A stretch of 20,896 nucleotides of DNA, from positions 1 to 20,896 of the forward strand of contig JBOFCO010000216.1 of assembly GCA_051646105.1 (NCBI GenBank), read 5' to 3'. Numbering within the stretch: position 1 is the stretch's first letter; every line of letters starts with the position of its first letter. The translations under genes and the position numbers were made by a program. The notes under the pieces were generated by a model. That model was given only the letters and a program-made list of their open reading frames with translations. It searched no databases and had not been told where the DNA came from. The stretch comes from JBOFCO01 sp051646105 (GTDB taxonomy: Bacteria; Pseudomonadota; Alphaproteobacteria; Rhodobacterales; Rhodobacteraceae). Shown here one piece after another: positions 1 through 6,997 of the stretch.

Positions 1-614
1 CAGGTGATCGCATATTCAAGGTGATCGTTGGCGATATGCGCGGTGTCGATGGGCAGGGGCTGGACGCCCTGCGCGTCGGGGGATACTTCGCGCGCCACGA
101 CCAGCAGCGGTTCGGCGCCCAGCGCATCGGCCATTGCTGGCACATCACGGGCATACCACAGACCTTTTTCCAGATCGGGGGGCGGGGTATAGCTGTCCAC
201 CTCTACCGGCCAGTGCAGGTTGCCGGTGACGATCATCGCGACCGGCGGTCGGGCATCGGCGCGGGCCGCTTCCGGGATATAGCCCCGGTCGATCATCAGG
301 TTGCGCCCGTCATCGGTGGCAAAGGCGGCGATAACCCGGAAACCCGGCCCGCTGTTCCTTTGCGAGGTAAGGACGAGAAGTTCTTTCCCGGTGGTGCGGC
401 CAGTCAGGGTCACCGGCGTATAACGCAGCTTGTCTGGCGCGGCTGTCAGATCGAGTGCGGCGAGCGCCACCGGTTCGGCGTGGATGCGGCTTTCGATTTC
501 TGCCAGTTGGCCCTCTTTCCAGTCGAGCCTGCGCAATTGCCAGAAGCCCAGCGCCAGCAGAATGGCGCAGCCCCCAAGGCCAAAAATCAGCGGCACGACG
601 ATGCGGCGCAGCAA
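1..614 (-). CDS. surf1: SURF1 family cytochrome c oxidase assembly protein (3' end beyond window)
   Basis: SURF1 proteins help assemble the heme a3-CuB centre of subunit I of aa3-type cytochrome oxidase in the inner membrane. The visible 204 residues begin with a hydrophobic segment (about residues 5-27) ending in GFWQLRRLDWK, the family's N-terminal signature. The middle holds a RNSGPGFRVI stretch, and the reading frame reaches NDHLEYAIT just before the window edge, which is the conserved motif ahead of the second membrane helix. Perhaps 20-30 residues are missing. No ATG fits the start. I chose TTG at 614-612 because a purine-rich GGGGAGGGG lies 5 bases upstream; an in-frame GTG at 635-633 is the alternative. 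It is the last visible gene of the cta operon, 92 bases after ctaE. Identity is confident; the start is not. Confidence 0.9.
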   Translation of the reverse strand, partial: MLRRIVVPLIFGLGGCAILLALGFWQLRRLDWKEGQLAEIESRIHAEPVALAALDLTAAPDKLRYTPVTLTGRTTGKELLVLTSQRNSGPGFRVIAAFATDDGRNLMIDRGYIPEAARADARPPVAMIVTGNLHWPVEVDSYTPPPDLEKGLWYARDVPAMADALGAEPLLVVAREVSPDAQGVQPLPIDTAHIANDHLEYAIT

Positions 615-706
615 ACAAACCCCTCCCCTGGACACAGGTCCGATTGTGAAAAGCGCGTGCCCTGCGGCCCGCGCTTTCCGTCATTCACAGCTTGTCCGAA
701 AGCGGA

Positions 707-1528
707 TCAGGCGCTGCCCCAGATATAGACCGCAGCAAACAGGAACAGCCAGACAACGTCGACAAAGTGCCAGTACCAGGCGGCAGCTTCAAAACCGACG
801 TGCTGCGTCGGGGTGAAATGCCCCTTCAACGCACGGATCAGGCAAATGGTCAGGAAGATGGTTCCGATGATCACATGGAAGCCATGGAAGCCCGTCGCCA
901 TGTAGAAGGTGGCGCTGTAGATGTTGCCCGCAAATCCAAAGGCAGCGTGGCTGTATTCATAGGCCTGCAGGAAGGTGAAGCAGACACCCAGGACAATGCC
1001 CAGCGCCAACCCGTTCACCAGATCCTTGCGATTGTTTTCATGCACAAGCGCATGGTGCGCCCATGTCACCGCCATGCCGGAACACAGCAGGATCAGCGTA
1101 TTGATCAGCGGCAGGTGCCAGGGATCGAATGTAACAATGCCTTCCGGCGGCCAGACACCATCGATTGCCGGCGAATCCGGACCCATCGGGTAAAGCGCGT
1201 TCTTGAAGAAAGCCCAGAACCAAGCCACGAAGAACATCACTTCCGACATGATGAACATGACAAAGCCATAGCGCAGGCCGATGCGCACCACCGGGGTGTG
1301 ATCGCCGGTCTGGCCTTCGTGCACCACTTCGGACCACCACGCGAACATGACGTAAAGCACCACGGCCAGTCCGATCAGGAACACCCAAGGCTGCTTCATC
1401 CCCTCGGAAACATTGGGAGAGATCATCAGCACCATGCCGAACAGCATGACAAAGGCACCCAGAGCGCCCATGAAGGGCCAGATCGACGGGGGCAGGATGT
1501 GATAGTCGTGGTTCTTTTCATGTGCCAT
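707..1528 (-). CDS. ctaE: Cytochrome c oxidase subunit III
   Basis: This 273-residue protein is subunit III of aa3-type cytochrome c oxidase, an integral membrane subunit that supports stable turnover and proton uptake of the enzyme. It shows the family's seven-helix hydrophobic pattern. The N-terminal MAHEKNHDYHILPPSIWPF and the C-terminal FEAAAWYWHFVDVVWLFLF are hallmark stretches, and FHGFHVIIGT is the conserved His-containing helix near residue 210. The length is normal for the family. The ATG has a GAGGGA about 8 bases upstream. It follows ctaG after a 41-base gap and precedes surf1, in the usual alphaproteobacterial cta order. Subunit I (ctaD) is not in this cluster, which is common in Rhodobacterales. 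Confidence 0.97.
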   Translation of the reverse strand: MAHEKNHDYHILPPSIWPFMGALGAFVMLFGMVLMISPNVSEGMKQPWVFLIGLAVVLYVMFAWWSEVVHEGQTGDHTPVVRIGLRYGFVMFIMSEVMFFVAWFWAFFKNALYPMGPDSPAIDGVWPPEGIVTFDPWHLPLINTLILLCSGMAVTWAHHALVHENNRKDLVNGLALGIVLGVCFTFLQAYEYSHAAFGFAGNIYSATFYMATGFHGFHVIIGTIFLTICLIRALKGHFTPTQHVGFEAAAWYWHFVDVVWLFLFAAVYIWGSA

Positions 1529-1569
1529 GGTCTTGTCCCTCGGTTCGGCCCAAAGCCGGTCGTTTGGCC

Positions 1570-2145
1570 TCAGTTAACAGGTTTGGTTGCGGTGGGCGAG
1601 AGGCTTGCCTCTTCCACCGGAAGGTCGGTTTCAAAGAAGGTATAGGACAGGGTGATGACTTTTGTCCCCCCGGCCTCGTCATCATCGACCATCGCGGGAT
1701 CGACGTAAAAGCTGACGGGCATGTCGACCCGTTCGCCCGGTTGCAACACCTGTTCGGTAAAGCAGAAGCAGTCGATCTTGTCGAAGAACTGGCCCGCGCC
1801 ATAGGGCGTCACGTTATAGCTTGCCGTTCCGGCAATGACCCGGTCGGTCGGGTTATATGCCTCATAAAAGGCCAGCCCGGTTTCGCCAAGGCGCACGGTC
1901 ATCTCTGCCTGTTTCGGGCGAAACTCCCACGGCATGCCGGAATCGAGAGAGGCCAGGAAGCGCACCTTCACCGTCCGGTCAAGGATCGTGTCGCTTCCGG
2001 CATCGGCGGTTGAGGTGACACCGCCATATCCGGTGACACGGCAGAACCAGTCATAGAACGGCACGGCAGCAAAGGAGAGGGTGCCCATGGTCAGGACAAC
2101 CAGTACCAGCATCCCGGCCATTTTCCCGTTCGACCGTTCCGCCAT
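1570..2145 (-). CDS. ctaG: Cytochrome c oxidase assembly protein CtaG/Cox11
   Basis: Cox11/CtaG is a membrane-anchored periplasmic copper chaperone that delivers copper to CuB of oxidase subunit I. The 191-residue protein has one N-terminal membrane helix (about residues 9-29), the conserved FYDWFCRVTGYGG stretch with Cys35, and the copper-binding CFCF motif with Cys126 and Cys128 followed by TEQ and a PGE...MPVSFYVDP segment. These are the expected family residues, and the length is typical. Its ATG overlaps the TGA of the upstream small gene (TGATG), so translation is probably coupled. Subunit III follows 41 bases downstream. Identification is secure. Confidence 0.97.
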   Translation of the reverse strand: MAERSNGKMAGMLVLVVLTMGTLSFAAVPFYDWFCRVTGYGGVTSTADAGSDTILDRTVKVRFLASLDSGMPWEFRPKQAEMTVRLGETGLAFYEAYNPTDRVIAGTASYNVTPYGAGQFFDKIDCFCFTEQVLQPGERVDMPVSFYVDPAMVDDDEAGGTKVITLSYTFFETDLPVEEASLSPTATKPVN

Positions 2146-2348
2146 CAGGGTTTCCCCCCCGTCGTGCCGGGTTGCGGCATCATTTCCGGACGTGCGACAT
2201 GATCGAATGCCTGCATCGGATCGCCGCGTGTGACCTTGACGACGGTCAGCCCGAACACGATTGCAACCAATCCTGCCAGCAACAGGCCGATGCCCAGATT
2301 GCGACCGAAGCGGCGGCGGTGGATTTCGTGTTGCTGACCCAGCGCCAT
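2145..2348 (-). CDS. Small single-pass membrane protein of the cta operon (CoxF-like position)
   Basis: This 67-residue protein has a basic N-terminus (HRRRFGRN) followed by one hydrophobic helix (about residues 18-38) and a short polar, Pro- and Gly-rich tail. It starts one base after the ctaB stop and overlaps the ctaG start by one base, so it is fully embedded in the oxidase operon. A small hypothetical gene sits at this place, between ctaB and ctaG, in many Rhodobacterales, and I infer a role in oxidase biogenesis from position only. No catalytic or metal-binding motif is visible. The N-terminus carries two His residues but no Cys. Its expression as a real protein is well supported by the tight spacing; its function is not known to me. 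Confidence 0.8.
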   Translation of the reverse strand: MALGQQHEIHRRRFGRNLGIGLLLAGLVAIVFGLTVVKVTRGDPMQAFDHVARPEMMPQPGTTGGKP

Positions 2349-2349
2349 G

Positions 2350-3282
2350 TTACCAGCCCCACCCCAGAAGCGGTCCCGCCCAATGCTGTGCCAGCAGAGC
2401 GCCGAAATGCAGGAACAGATAGATCAGCGAAAACCGGAAGAACCGCTTCTCAGCGCGGTATTTGTCGGTTTCGGCCACGGTTTCATCCCGCCGCAACAAC
2501 ACGAAAGCCCCACGCAGGAACATCAGGTTCAGCACGACTGCTGCCGCCAGATAGATCGGCCCGCCGACGCCGGTAAAGCCAAGCCCCAGCGCCACCGGCA
2601 CCAGCGCCACGGTATAGGCCATGATCTGCCGCCGCGTCGCGGGCCGGCCATGGGTGACAGTCAGCATCGGTACGCCCGCACGGGTATAGTCGTCGTTCAT
2701 GAACAGTGACAGCGCCCAGAAATGTGGCGGCGTCCAGACGAAGATCAGCAGGAACATAAGAACGGATTCGATGCTGACACCGCCCGTTGCCGCGGCCCAT
2801 CCGATCATGGGCGGAAATGCCCCCGCCGCGCCACCGATGACGATGTTCTGCGGTGTGCGGCGTTTCAGCCAGATCGTGTAGATCACCACGTAGAAGAAGA
2901 TGGTAAAGGCAAGGAACAGACCGGAAAACACATTGGTCGCCAGACCCAGCATCACGCAGGCTATGCCCGACAACGCGATGCCTATGGCTTTTGCTTCATC
3001 AGGGGAAACCCGGCCGGACGGGATCGCACGCCCCGACGTGCGTCGCATCACGGCGTCGATGTCGGCATCCCACCACATGTTCAGCGCGCCAGAGGCCCCG
3101 CCACCCAATGCGATGAACAGGATCGCGCAGGCCCCGATGAACGGATGCACCGGCACCGGCGCGATCACCAGCCCGACAAAGGCCGTGAACACGACCAGCG
3201 ACATGACACGTGGCTTCAGCAGCGACACATAGTCGCCAAAGCTGGCCTCGCCTGTCGATGCGTAGCTCGCGGTATCGGTCAT
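2350..3282 (-). CDS. ctaB: Protoheme IX farnesyltransferase (heme O synthase)
   Basis: CtaB transfers a farnesyl group from farnesyl diphosphate to protoheme IX, making heme O, the precursor of the heme A used by aa3 oxidase. It is a UbiA-superfamily polytopic membrane enzyme. The first prenyl-diphosphate motif is clear (N70, D74, D78 counted from the upstream ATG at 3288, in NMWWDADIDAVMRRT, followed by R and P). A second Asp-rich loop, FMNDDYTRAGVPML, is also present, and helices fill the rest. I prefer the second in-frame ATG (3282-3280; 310 residues), because the AAGG ribosome-binding sequence directly touches the first ATG but is 6 bases from the second. It lies between ctaC and the small membrane protein gene. 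Confidence 0.96.
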   Translation of the reverse strand: MTDTASYASTGEASFGDYVSLLKPRVMSLVVFTAFVGLVIAPVPVHPFIGACAILFIALGGGASGALNMWWDADIDAVMRRTSGRAIPSGRVSPDEAKAIGIALSGIACVMLGLATNVFSGLFLAFTIFFYVVIYTIWLKRRTPQNIVIGGAAGAFPPMIGWAAATGGVSIESVLMFLLIFVWTPPHFWALSLFMNDDYTRAGVPMLTVTHGRPATRRQIMAYTVALVPVALGLGFTGVGGPIYLAAAVVLNLMFLRGAFVLLRRDETVAETDKYRAEKRFFRFSLIYLFLHFGALLAQHWAGPLLGWGW

Positions 3283-3372
3283 GGTCATCCTTCAGCGACC
3301 GGCCCGTTGACTTCCGGTCTGGCAGAACTGGTATCGTCGGGCGCGCGGTTATCGCGCCCGTGCGTCGGTCGA

Positions 3373-4263
3373 TCAGCCGTTGTCGGCGGTGCCAGCGGCC
3401 GGGGCCGGTTCCAGCGCGGCAGCCGCCTCGCCGGAGTTCTGCCCGACCCACTGCCTGTAGGCATCCTCGCTGACCACTTTCACCGTGATCGGCATATAGG
3501 AATGGTCCTTGCCGCAAAGTTCGGAACATTGGCCGAAATACACACCCTCGCGCTCTGCCTTGAACCAAAGCTGCGCGGTGCGGCCCGGCACGGCATCCTG
3601 CTTGACGCCAAAGGCTGGCATCGCCCATGCATGGATCACATCGGCGGCGGTTATGTTCATCACGACGATCTTGTTAAGCGGAACCACCACAGCGGTATCC
3701 GTCGCCAGCAGATATTCCTTTTCGGAATAGCCCGCCGCCTGCAAATCCTCTTTCGCCATCATGAAGCTGGAAAAGGCGATTGGTGCGGCATCCTCTGCCC
3801 GGCCGGTGCCGTCATTGGTGTATTCGTAGTCCCAGTACCATTGGTTGCCCGTCACCTTGATGATGACATCGCCTTCGGGGATTTCCTGCTGCTTGAACAG
3901 CACCGGCAGCGAGAAGGCCCCGATGAACACCAGAACGACGATCGGGATCACCGTCCAGGCCACTTCCAGCGGCGAGTTGTGGGTGAAGGTCGACGGCGTG
4001 GGATTAGAACGGCGGTTGAAGCGGAGGATCGACCAGATCATCAGCAGTGTGACGAACGCCACGATGGGAACTATGATCCAAAGCAAAAGCCCGTCGAGCC
4101 ATTGCAGGTCGCGCGCAAGTTCGGTCGCCGCAGGCTGGAACCCGATGGCCTTGTCGACCGGGGCCCCGACGATTTCCAAACCGGCCGTCGCGTCCTGTGC
4201 AAAAGCGCGGGCCGAAAGCGCAAGGCTTGCAGCAAGTGCCGAAACTGTGGTCCTGATCCGCAT
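3373..4263 (-). CDS. ctaC: Cytochrome c oxidase subunit II (CuA subunit)
   Basis: Subunit II accepts electrons from cytochrome c at its binuclear CuA centre and passes them to heme a. The 296-residue precursor begins with a cleavable signal peptide (MRIRTTVS...ARAFA, cut before QDATAG), followed by two membrane helices and a periplasmic cupredoxin domain. The CuA ligands are all visible: Cys246, Glu248, Cys250, His254 and Met257 in GQCSELCGKDHSYM, plus an upstream His in VIHAWAMPAFGVKQD. I chose the ATG at 4263 rather than the in-frame TTG at 4284, because the signal peptide starts there and GGAAGAG precedes it. It is the first gene of the cta operon, and an FNR-type palindrome and a leader inverted repeat lie upstream. 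The tail is Ala/Pro-rich. Confidence 0.97.
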   Translation of the reverse strand: MRIRTTVSALAASLALSARAFAQDATAGLEIVGAPVDKAIGFQPAATELARDLQWLDGLLLWIIVPIVAFVTLLMIWSILRFNRRSNPTPSTFTHNSPLEVAWTVIPIVVLVFIGAFSLPVLFKQQEIPEGDVIIKVTGNQWYWDYEYTNDGTGRAEDAAPIAFSSFMMAKEDLQAAGYSEKEYLLATDTAVVVPLNKIVVMNITAADVIHAWAMPAFGVKQDAVPGRTAQLWFKAEREGVYFGQCSELCGKDHSYMPITVKVVSEDAYRQWVGQNSGEAAAALEPAPAAGTADNG

Positions 4264-4327
4264 GTTCTCTTCCCGTCTGCTCAAGTGGCCGCCGGTGCCG
4301 GGTGCCGCCTGGTCCTACATCCCGTGG

Positions 4328-4347
4328 TTCTGCATTTTGATGCAGAA
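4328..4347. promoter_or_regulatory. Perfect 8-bp inverted repeat in the ctaC leader
   Basis: TTCTGCAT and ATGCAGAA flank a four-base spacer TTTG. The repeat lies 65 bases ahead of the ctaC start codon. In RNA transcribed toward ctaC it would fold into an 8-bp stem with a CAAA loop. It could instead be a DNA operator read by a dimeric regulator. I do not recognise it as a known consensus. There is no U-tract on the ctaC-reading strand, so it does not look like a terminator. Confidence 0.5.
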
Positions 4348-4425
4348 TCCCGTTGTCTCTCGCTTCGGTAAAACCATATTACTTGGCTCTCGACAAGCGA
4401 TAGAGTTGCGGCAGATGGCCGCCTT

Positions 4426-4439
4426 TTGACCCATGTCAA
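4426..4439. promoter_or_regulatory. CRP/FNR-family operator (TTGAC-N4-GTCAA)
   Basis: TTGAC CCAT GTCAA is a perfect palindrome matching the FNR/FnrP/NNR-type half-site (TTGAT or TTGAC, four-base spacer). It lies in the divergent region between ctaC (163 bases to its start codon) and tldD (106 bases). A TAATAT-like -10 for ctaC on the minus strand at 4381-4376 would place the box centre near -60 to -65, a usual FNR position. The direction of control cannot be told from sequence, but oxygen-responsive control of the aa3 oxidase operon is the obvious reading. Confidence 0.6.
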
Positions 4440-4545
4440 AGACAGAACAAGGCCCGAAATGACCGCTGAATTGCCGACGCAGGCCGCCACGGCCCCGGAA
4501 TCCGCCACAGAATCCATTCGCGAGACTGCCCGCAGGACCACTCCG

Positions 4546-5973
4546 ATGGCCCCGCAGGACCGGTTTCGGCCCTTTGAAACGCATCTTGACGCCGATCACG
4601 CACTGAAAACGCTGCGCGATGCCGTGGCAGGGGCAGAGGATGGAGAGCTGTTTCTGGAACGGCGGCGGTCAGAGGCATTGGTCCTGGACGATGGTCGCAT
4701 CCGCAATGCCAGCTATGACGCCGCCGAAGGTTTCGGTCTGCGCGCAGTGATGGGCGAAGTGGCGGGCTATGCCCATGCGTCCGAAATCAGCGCAAGCGCG
4801 CTGAGCCGGGCCATGGGTACGGTGCGGCTGGCCGTGGGCGATGGCGGCGGCGTGATGGCCCCGCCCCCGCCCGGCACCAACCTGCGCCTTTACCCCGACA
4901 CCGATCCGATGGCGGATGCCGCCTTTCCCGCCAAGATCACCACCCTGCGGGAGATCGACGCGTTTGCCCGCGCGCTGGACCCGCGTGTAGTGCAGGTATC
5001 GGCCTCGCTGGCGGCGTCGCTGCAGGAAATCGAAATCCTGCGGCCAGAGGGGATGCGCCTGACGGATGTCCGCCCGATGGTGCGAATGAACATCTCTGTC
5101 ATCGTGGAACAGGACGGGCGGCGCGAAACGGGTTCGGCGGGCGGCGGCGGGCGGGCGCACGGGCTGGCCGCGATGATGGAACCGGCCGTCTGGCAGGCCT
5201 ATGCCCGCGAGGCGCTGCGCATCGCGCTGGTCAATCTGCGTGCCGAGGCCGCGCCCGCAGGGGTAATGAACGTGGTGCTTGGCCCCGGCTGGCCCGGCAT
5301 CCTGCTGCACGAGGCGATCGGACATGGCCTGGAAGGCGATTTCAACCGCAAGGGCAGTTCCGCCTTTGCGGGGCTGATGGGGACGCAGATCGCATCGCGG
5401 GGCGTTACGGTCGTTGACGACGGCACTATCGAAGGGCGGCGCGGATCGATCAGCTTTGACGACGAGGGCACACCTTCGGCCCGCAATGTGTTGATCGAGG
5501 ACGGCACTCTGGTAGGCTACATGCAGGATCGCCAGAACGCGCGCCTGATGGGCGTGAAAGCCACCGGAAACGGGCGGCGGGAAAGCCACGGACATATCCC
5601 GATGCCGCGCATGACCAACACCTTCATGCTGGCCGGGCAGGATCAGCCCGACGCGATTCTGGCCGATCTGGCGGACGGCATCTATGCCGTCGGCTTTGGC
5701 GGCGGTCAGGTCGACATCACCAATGGCAAATTCGTGTTTTCCTGTACCGAAGCCTATCGGGTAAAAGGCGGGCGCATCCTGCACCCGGTCAAGGGCGCAA
5801 CGCTGATCGGCGACGGGGCAACCGCGCTGAAGGGAATACGCGCCATAGGCAACGACCTGGCGCTGGACCCCGGTATCGGCAATTGCGGCAAGGCCGGGCA
5901 ATGGGTGCCCGTGGGCGTCGGCCAGCCGACTCTGATGATCGGTGGGCTGACGGTCGGCGGATCGGCTGCCTGA
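4546..5973 (+). CDS. tldD: Metalloprotease TldD
   Basis: TldD is the catalytic subunit of the TldD-TldE zinc metalloprotease, which degrades unfolded peptides and matures some modified peptides in the cytoplasm. The 475-residue protein has the family's N-terminal domain (ELFLERRRSEALVLDDGRIR), the zinc motif HEAIGH at residues 255-260 followed by GLEGDFNRKGSSAF, and the C-terminal FSCTEAYRVKGG carrying the third ligand Cys. I chose ATG 4546 because it gives MAPQDRFRPFETHLD, the usual family start and length, with AGGA 8 bases upstream. ATG 4459 would add 29 residues of low-complexity sequence. No tldE partner is in the window. It is transcribed away from ctaC, behind the FNR-type box. Confidence 0.95.
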   Translation: MAPQDRFRPFETHLDADHALKTLRDAVAGAEDGELFLERRRSEALVLDDGRIRNASYDAAEGFGLRAVMGEVAGYAHASEISASALSRAMGTVRLAVGDGGGVMAPPPPGTNLRLYPDTDPMADAAFPAKITTLREIDAFARALDPRVVQVSASLAASLQEIEILRPEGMRLTDVRPMVRMNISVIVEQDGRRETGSAGGGGRAHGLAAMMEPAVWQAYAREALRIALVNLRAEAAPAGVMNVVLGPGWPGILLHEAIGHGLEGDFNRKGSSAFAGLMGTQIASRGVTVVDDGTIEGRRGSISFDDEGTPSARNVLIEDGTLVGYMQDRQNARLMGVKATGNGRRESHGHIPMPRMTNTFMLAGQDQPDAILADLADGIYAVGFGGGQVDITNGKFVFSCTEAYRVKGGRILHPVKGATLIGDGATALKGIRAIGNDLALDPGIGNCGKAGQWVPVGVGQPTLMIGGLTVGGSAA

Positions 5974-5997
5974 ACCGTCTGGATGGGAAAGACTCAC

Positions 5998-6579
5998 ATG
6001 AAATATGTAACGATTGCACTCGGACTGCTGGCTGCCGCGCCCGCCTGCGCACAGGATGTGCTTTCCGAGGTCAGCGGCAACTGGGCCGCGCCAAAGAATG
6101 ATGGCTTCTATTATCGCGCGACGCTGACGCCCGACGGTGAATATGTGCGGCTGCGCATCTATCAGGGCGCCACCCCCGACCTTACCGAAGCCGACCTGCA
6201 ACTTGATAACAGCGGTATTGGCTCCTTGATGACCATAGGGGTCGATCTTGTGAATGAACTGCGCGTCGGACCCGACGGCAGGCTGACCATCCACGCCAGC
6301 GGTGCCGATGAAAGCTACGGCTTTTCAGAAGAAATCGACATCCATTACATCGACAACCAGTTCACGGTCGTCGGCTATCGGCAGGCCATCACCGAGCTGA
6401 ACCAGATGCCCGATACTGCGGAGGAGGACTACGCCTGCGAGGTGAAGCCGGCCGAAGGCAAGATTTTGTGGGCCGGCATCGAGAACCCCTTTCCCGAACT
6501 GGCATTCGAGGACCTGAATGCAGGGGAATGGAACGTCCTGAGTGCGGTAGAGCTGGGTCTTTGTCCCGCGATCAACTGA
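5998..6579 (+). CDS. Secreted protein of unknown function
   Basis: I do not recognise this 193-residue protein. It begins with a clear signal peptide (MKYVTIALGLLAAAPACAQ, probable signal peptidase I cut in the ACAQD region), so it should be periplasmic or secreted. The mature part has the look of a small beta-rich domain, with alternating polar and hydrophobic strands (GFYYRATLTPDGEYVRLRIYQG, LTIHASGADESYGF) and two Cys, in DYACEVKPAEG and near the end in ELGLCPAIN, which could form a disulfide. The ATG at 5998 was chosen over 5983 because it begins the signal peptide. It starts 24 bases after tldD and is probably cotranscribed with it. The region behind it is non-coding. Confidence 0.75.
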   Translation: MKYVTIALGLLAAAPACAQDVLSEVSGNWAAPKNDGFYYRATLTPDGEYVRLRIYQGATPDLTEADLQLDNSGIGSLMTIGVDLVNELRVGPDGRLTIHASGADESYGFSEEIDIHYIDNQFTVVGYRQAITELNQMPDTAEEDYACEVKPAEGKILWAGIENPFPELAFEDLNAGEWNVLSAVELGLCPAIN

Positions 6580-6664
6580 CCGCGCCACTCCGTGCTGACC
6601 GCCCGCGACATCCCTGTCTGTGCCGCTTCACGGCAAATTAACCTTTCCGCGCGAATCTCCCTGA

Positions 6665-6766
6665 CGAATGAGCGGTGCCCGGTAACCTGACGCGACCAGT
6701 TTTCTTTCACCCACCCTTCACCCCACCCACCACGAGGGAAAATTGGTGACGGGCACCGCTCATTCG
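6665..6766. repeat. Large imperfect palindrome (MITE-like or long hairpin)
   Basis: The outer arms are a perfect 17-bp inverted repeat, CGAATGAGCGGTGCCCG at 6665-6681 and its complement at 6750-6766. A second inner pairing is ACCAGTTTTC (6695-6704) with GAAAATTGGT (6738-6747), 9 of 10 positions plus one G-T. The left arm carries about 13 extra unpaired bases. The loop is C-rich (repeats of CACCC). No clear target-site duplication flanks it. It has no coding capacity, so it may be a dispersed non-autonomous repeat or a structured RNA. Confidence 0.65.
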
Positions 6767-6831
6767 CAACACCTCTCCCGCAAGTTATCGGATTTCTCTT
6801 GCCAGCCGTGTTCCTGCACGGTGCCGGTGAG

Positions 6832-6843
6832 ACTTGCGCAAGT
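6832..6843. repeat. 12-bp perfect palindrome
   Basis: ACTTGCGCAAGT reads the same on both strands. It lies 154 bases ahead of the dprA start. The symmetry suits a dimeric regulator, but I do not recognise the site, and a single copy of this length can arise by chance. Confidence 0.3.
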
Positions 6844-6940
6844 TGGATCAGGACCTGCGCTTTGGCCGGTTGCTCATCCAACCTGACCGCGCCCCTCCGC
6901 TGATCCTTCCAGGCAGCCCCGCATTGCGCCTGCAATCGCG

Positions 6941-6955
6941 TTAACCATTCGTTCA
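6941..6955 (+). promoter_or_regulatory. CtrA-like binding site upstream of dprA
   Basis: TTAA-N7-TTCA, written TTAACCATTCGTTCA, matches the CtrA consensus TTAA-N7-TTAA at 7 of 8 fixed positions, and the TTAACCAT left half is the typical form. It lies 42 bases before the dprA start codon. In Rhodobacter capsulatus, dprA is known to be under CtrA control, which makes the match more credible than on sequence alone. Confidence 0.5.
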
Positions 6956-6997
6956 TGGCCCCCGGCGAAGCTTTGCGCGTAAAGTCAGGAGCCCGCC

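Larger units (their letters stand above)
6580..6997. other. 418-bp intergenic region upstream of dprA
   Basis: I see no convincing gene here: the frames that stay open lack ribosome-binding sites and codon patterning. It holds a 102-bp imperfect palindrome (6665-6766), a 12-bp perfect palindrome (6832-6843) and a CtrA-like site (6941-6955). The last two are listed separately or as findings. Confidence 0.7.

Noticed and set aside
2722..4371. A long plus-strand open frame across ctaB and ctaC
   Set aside because: It lies opposite two secure oxidase genes; its His-, Arg- and Asp-rich composition is typical of an antisense frame.
4669..6294. A long minus-strand open frame across tldD and the secreted protein gene
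   Set aside because: It is antisense to a gene with intact zinc motifs and continues over the intergenic boundary without its own signals.
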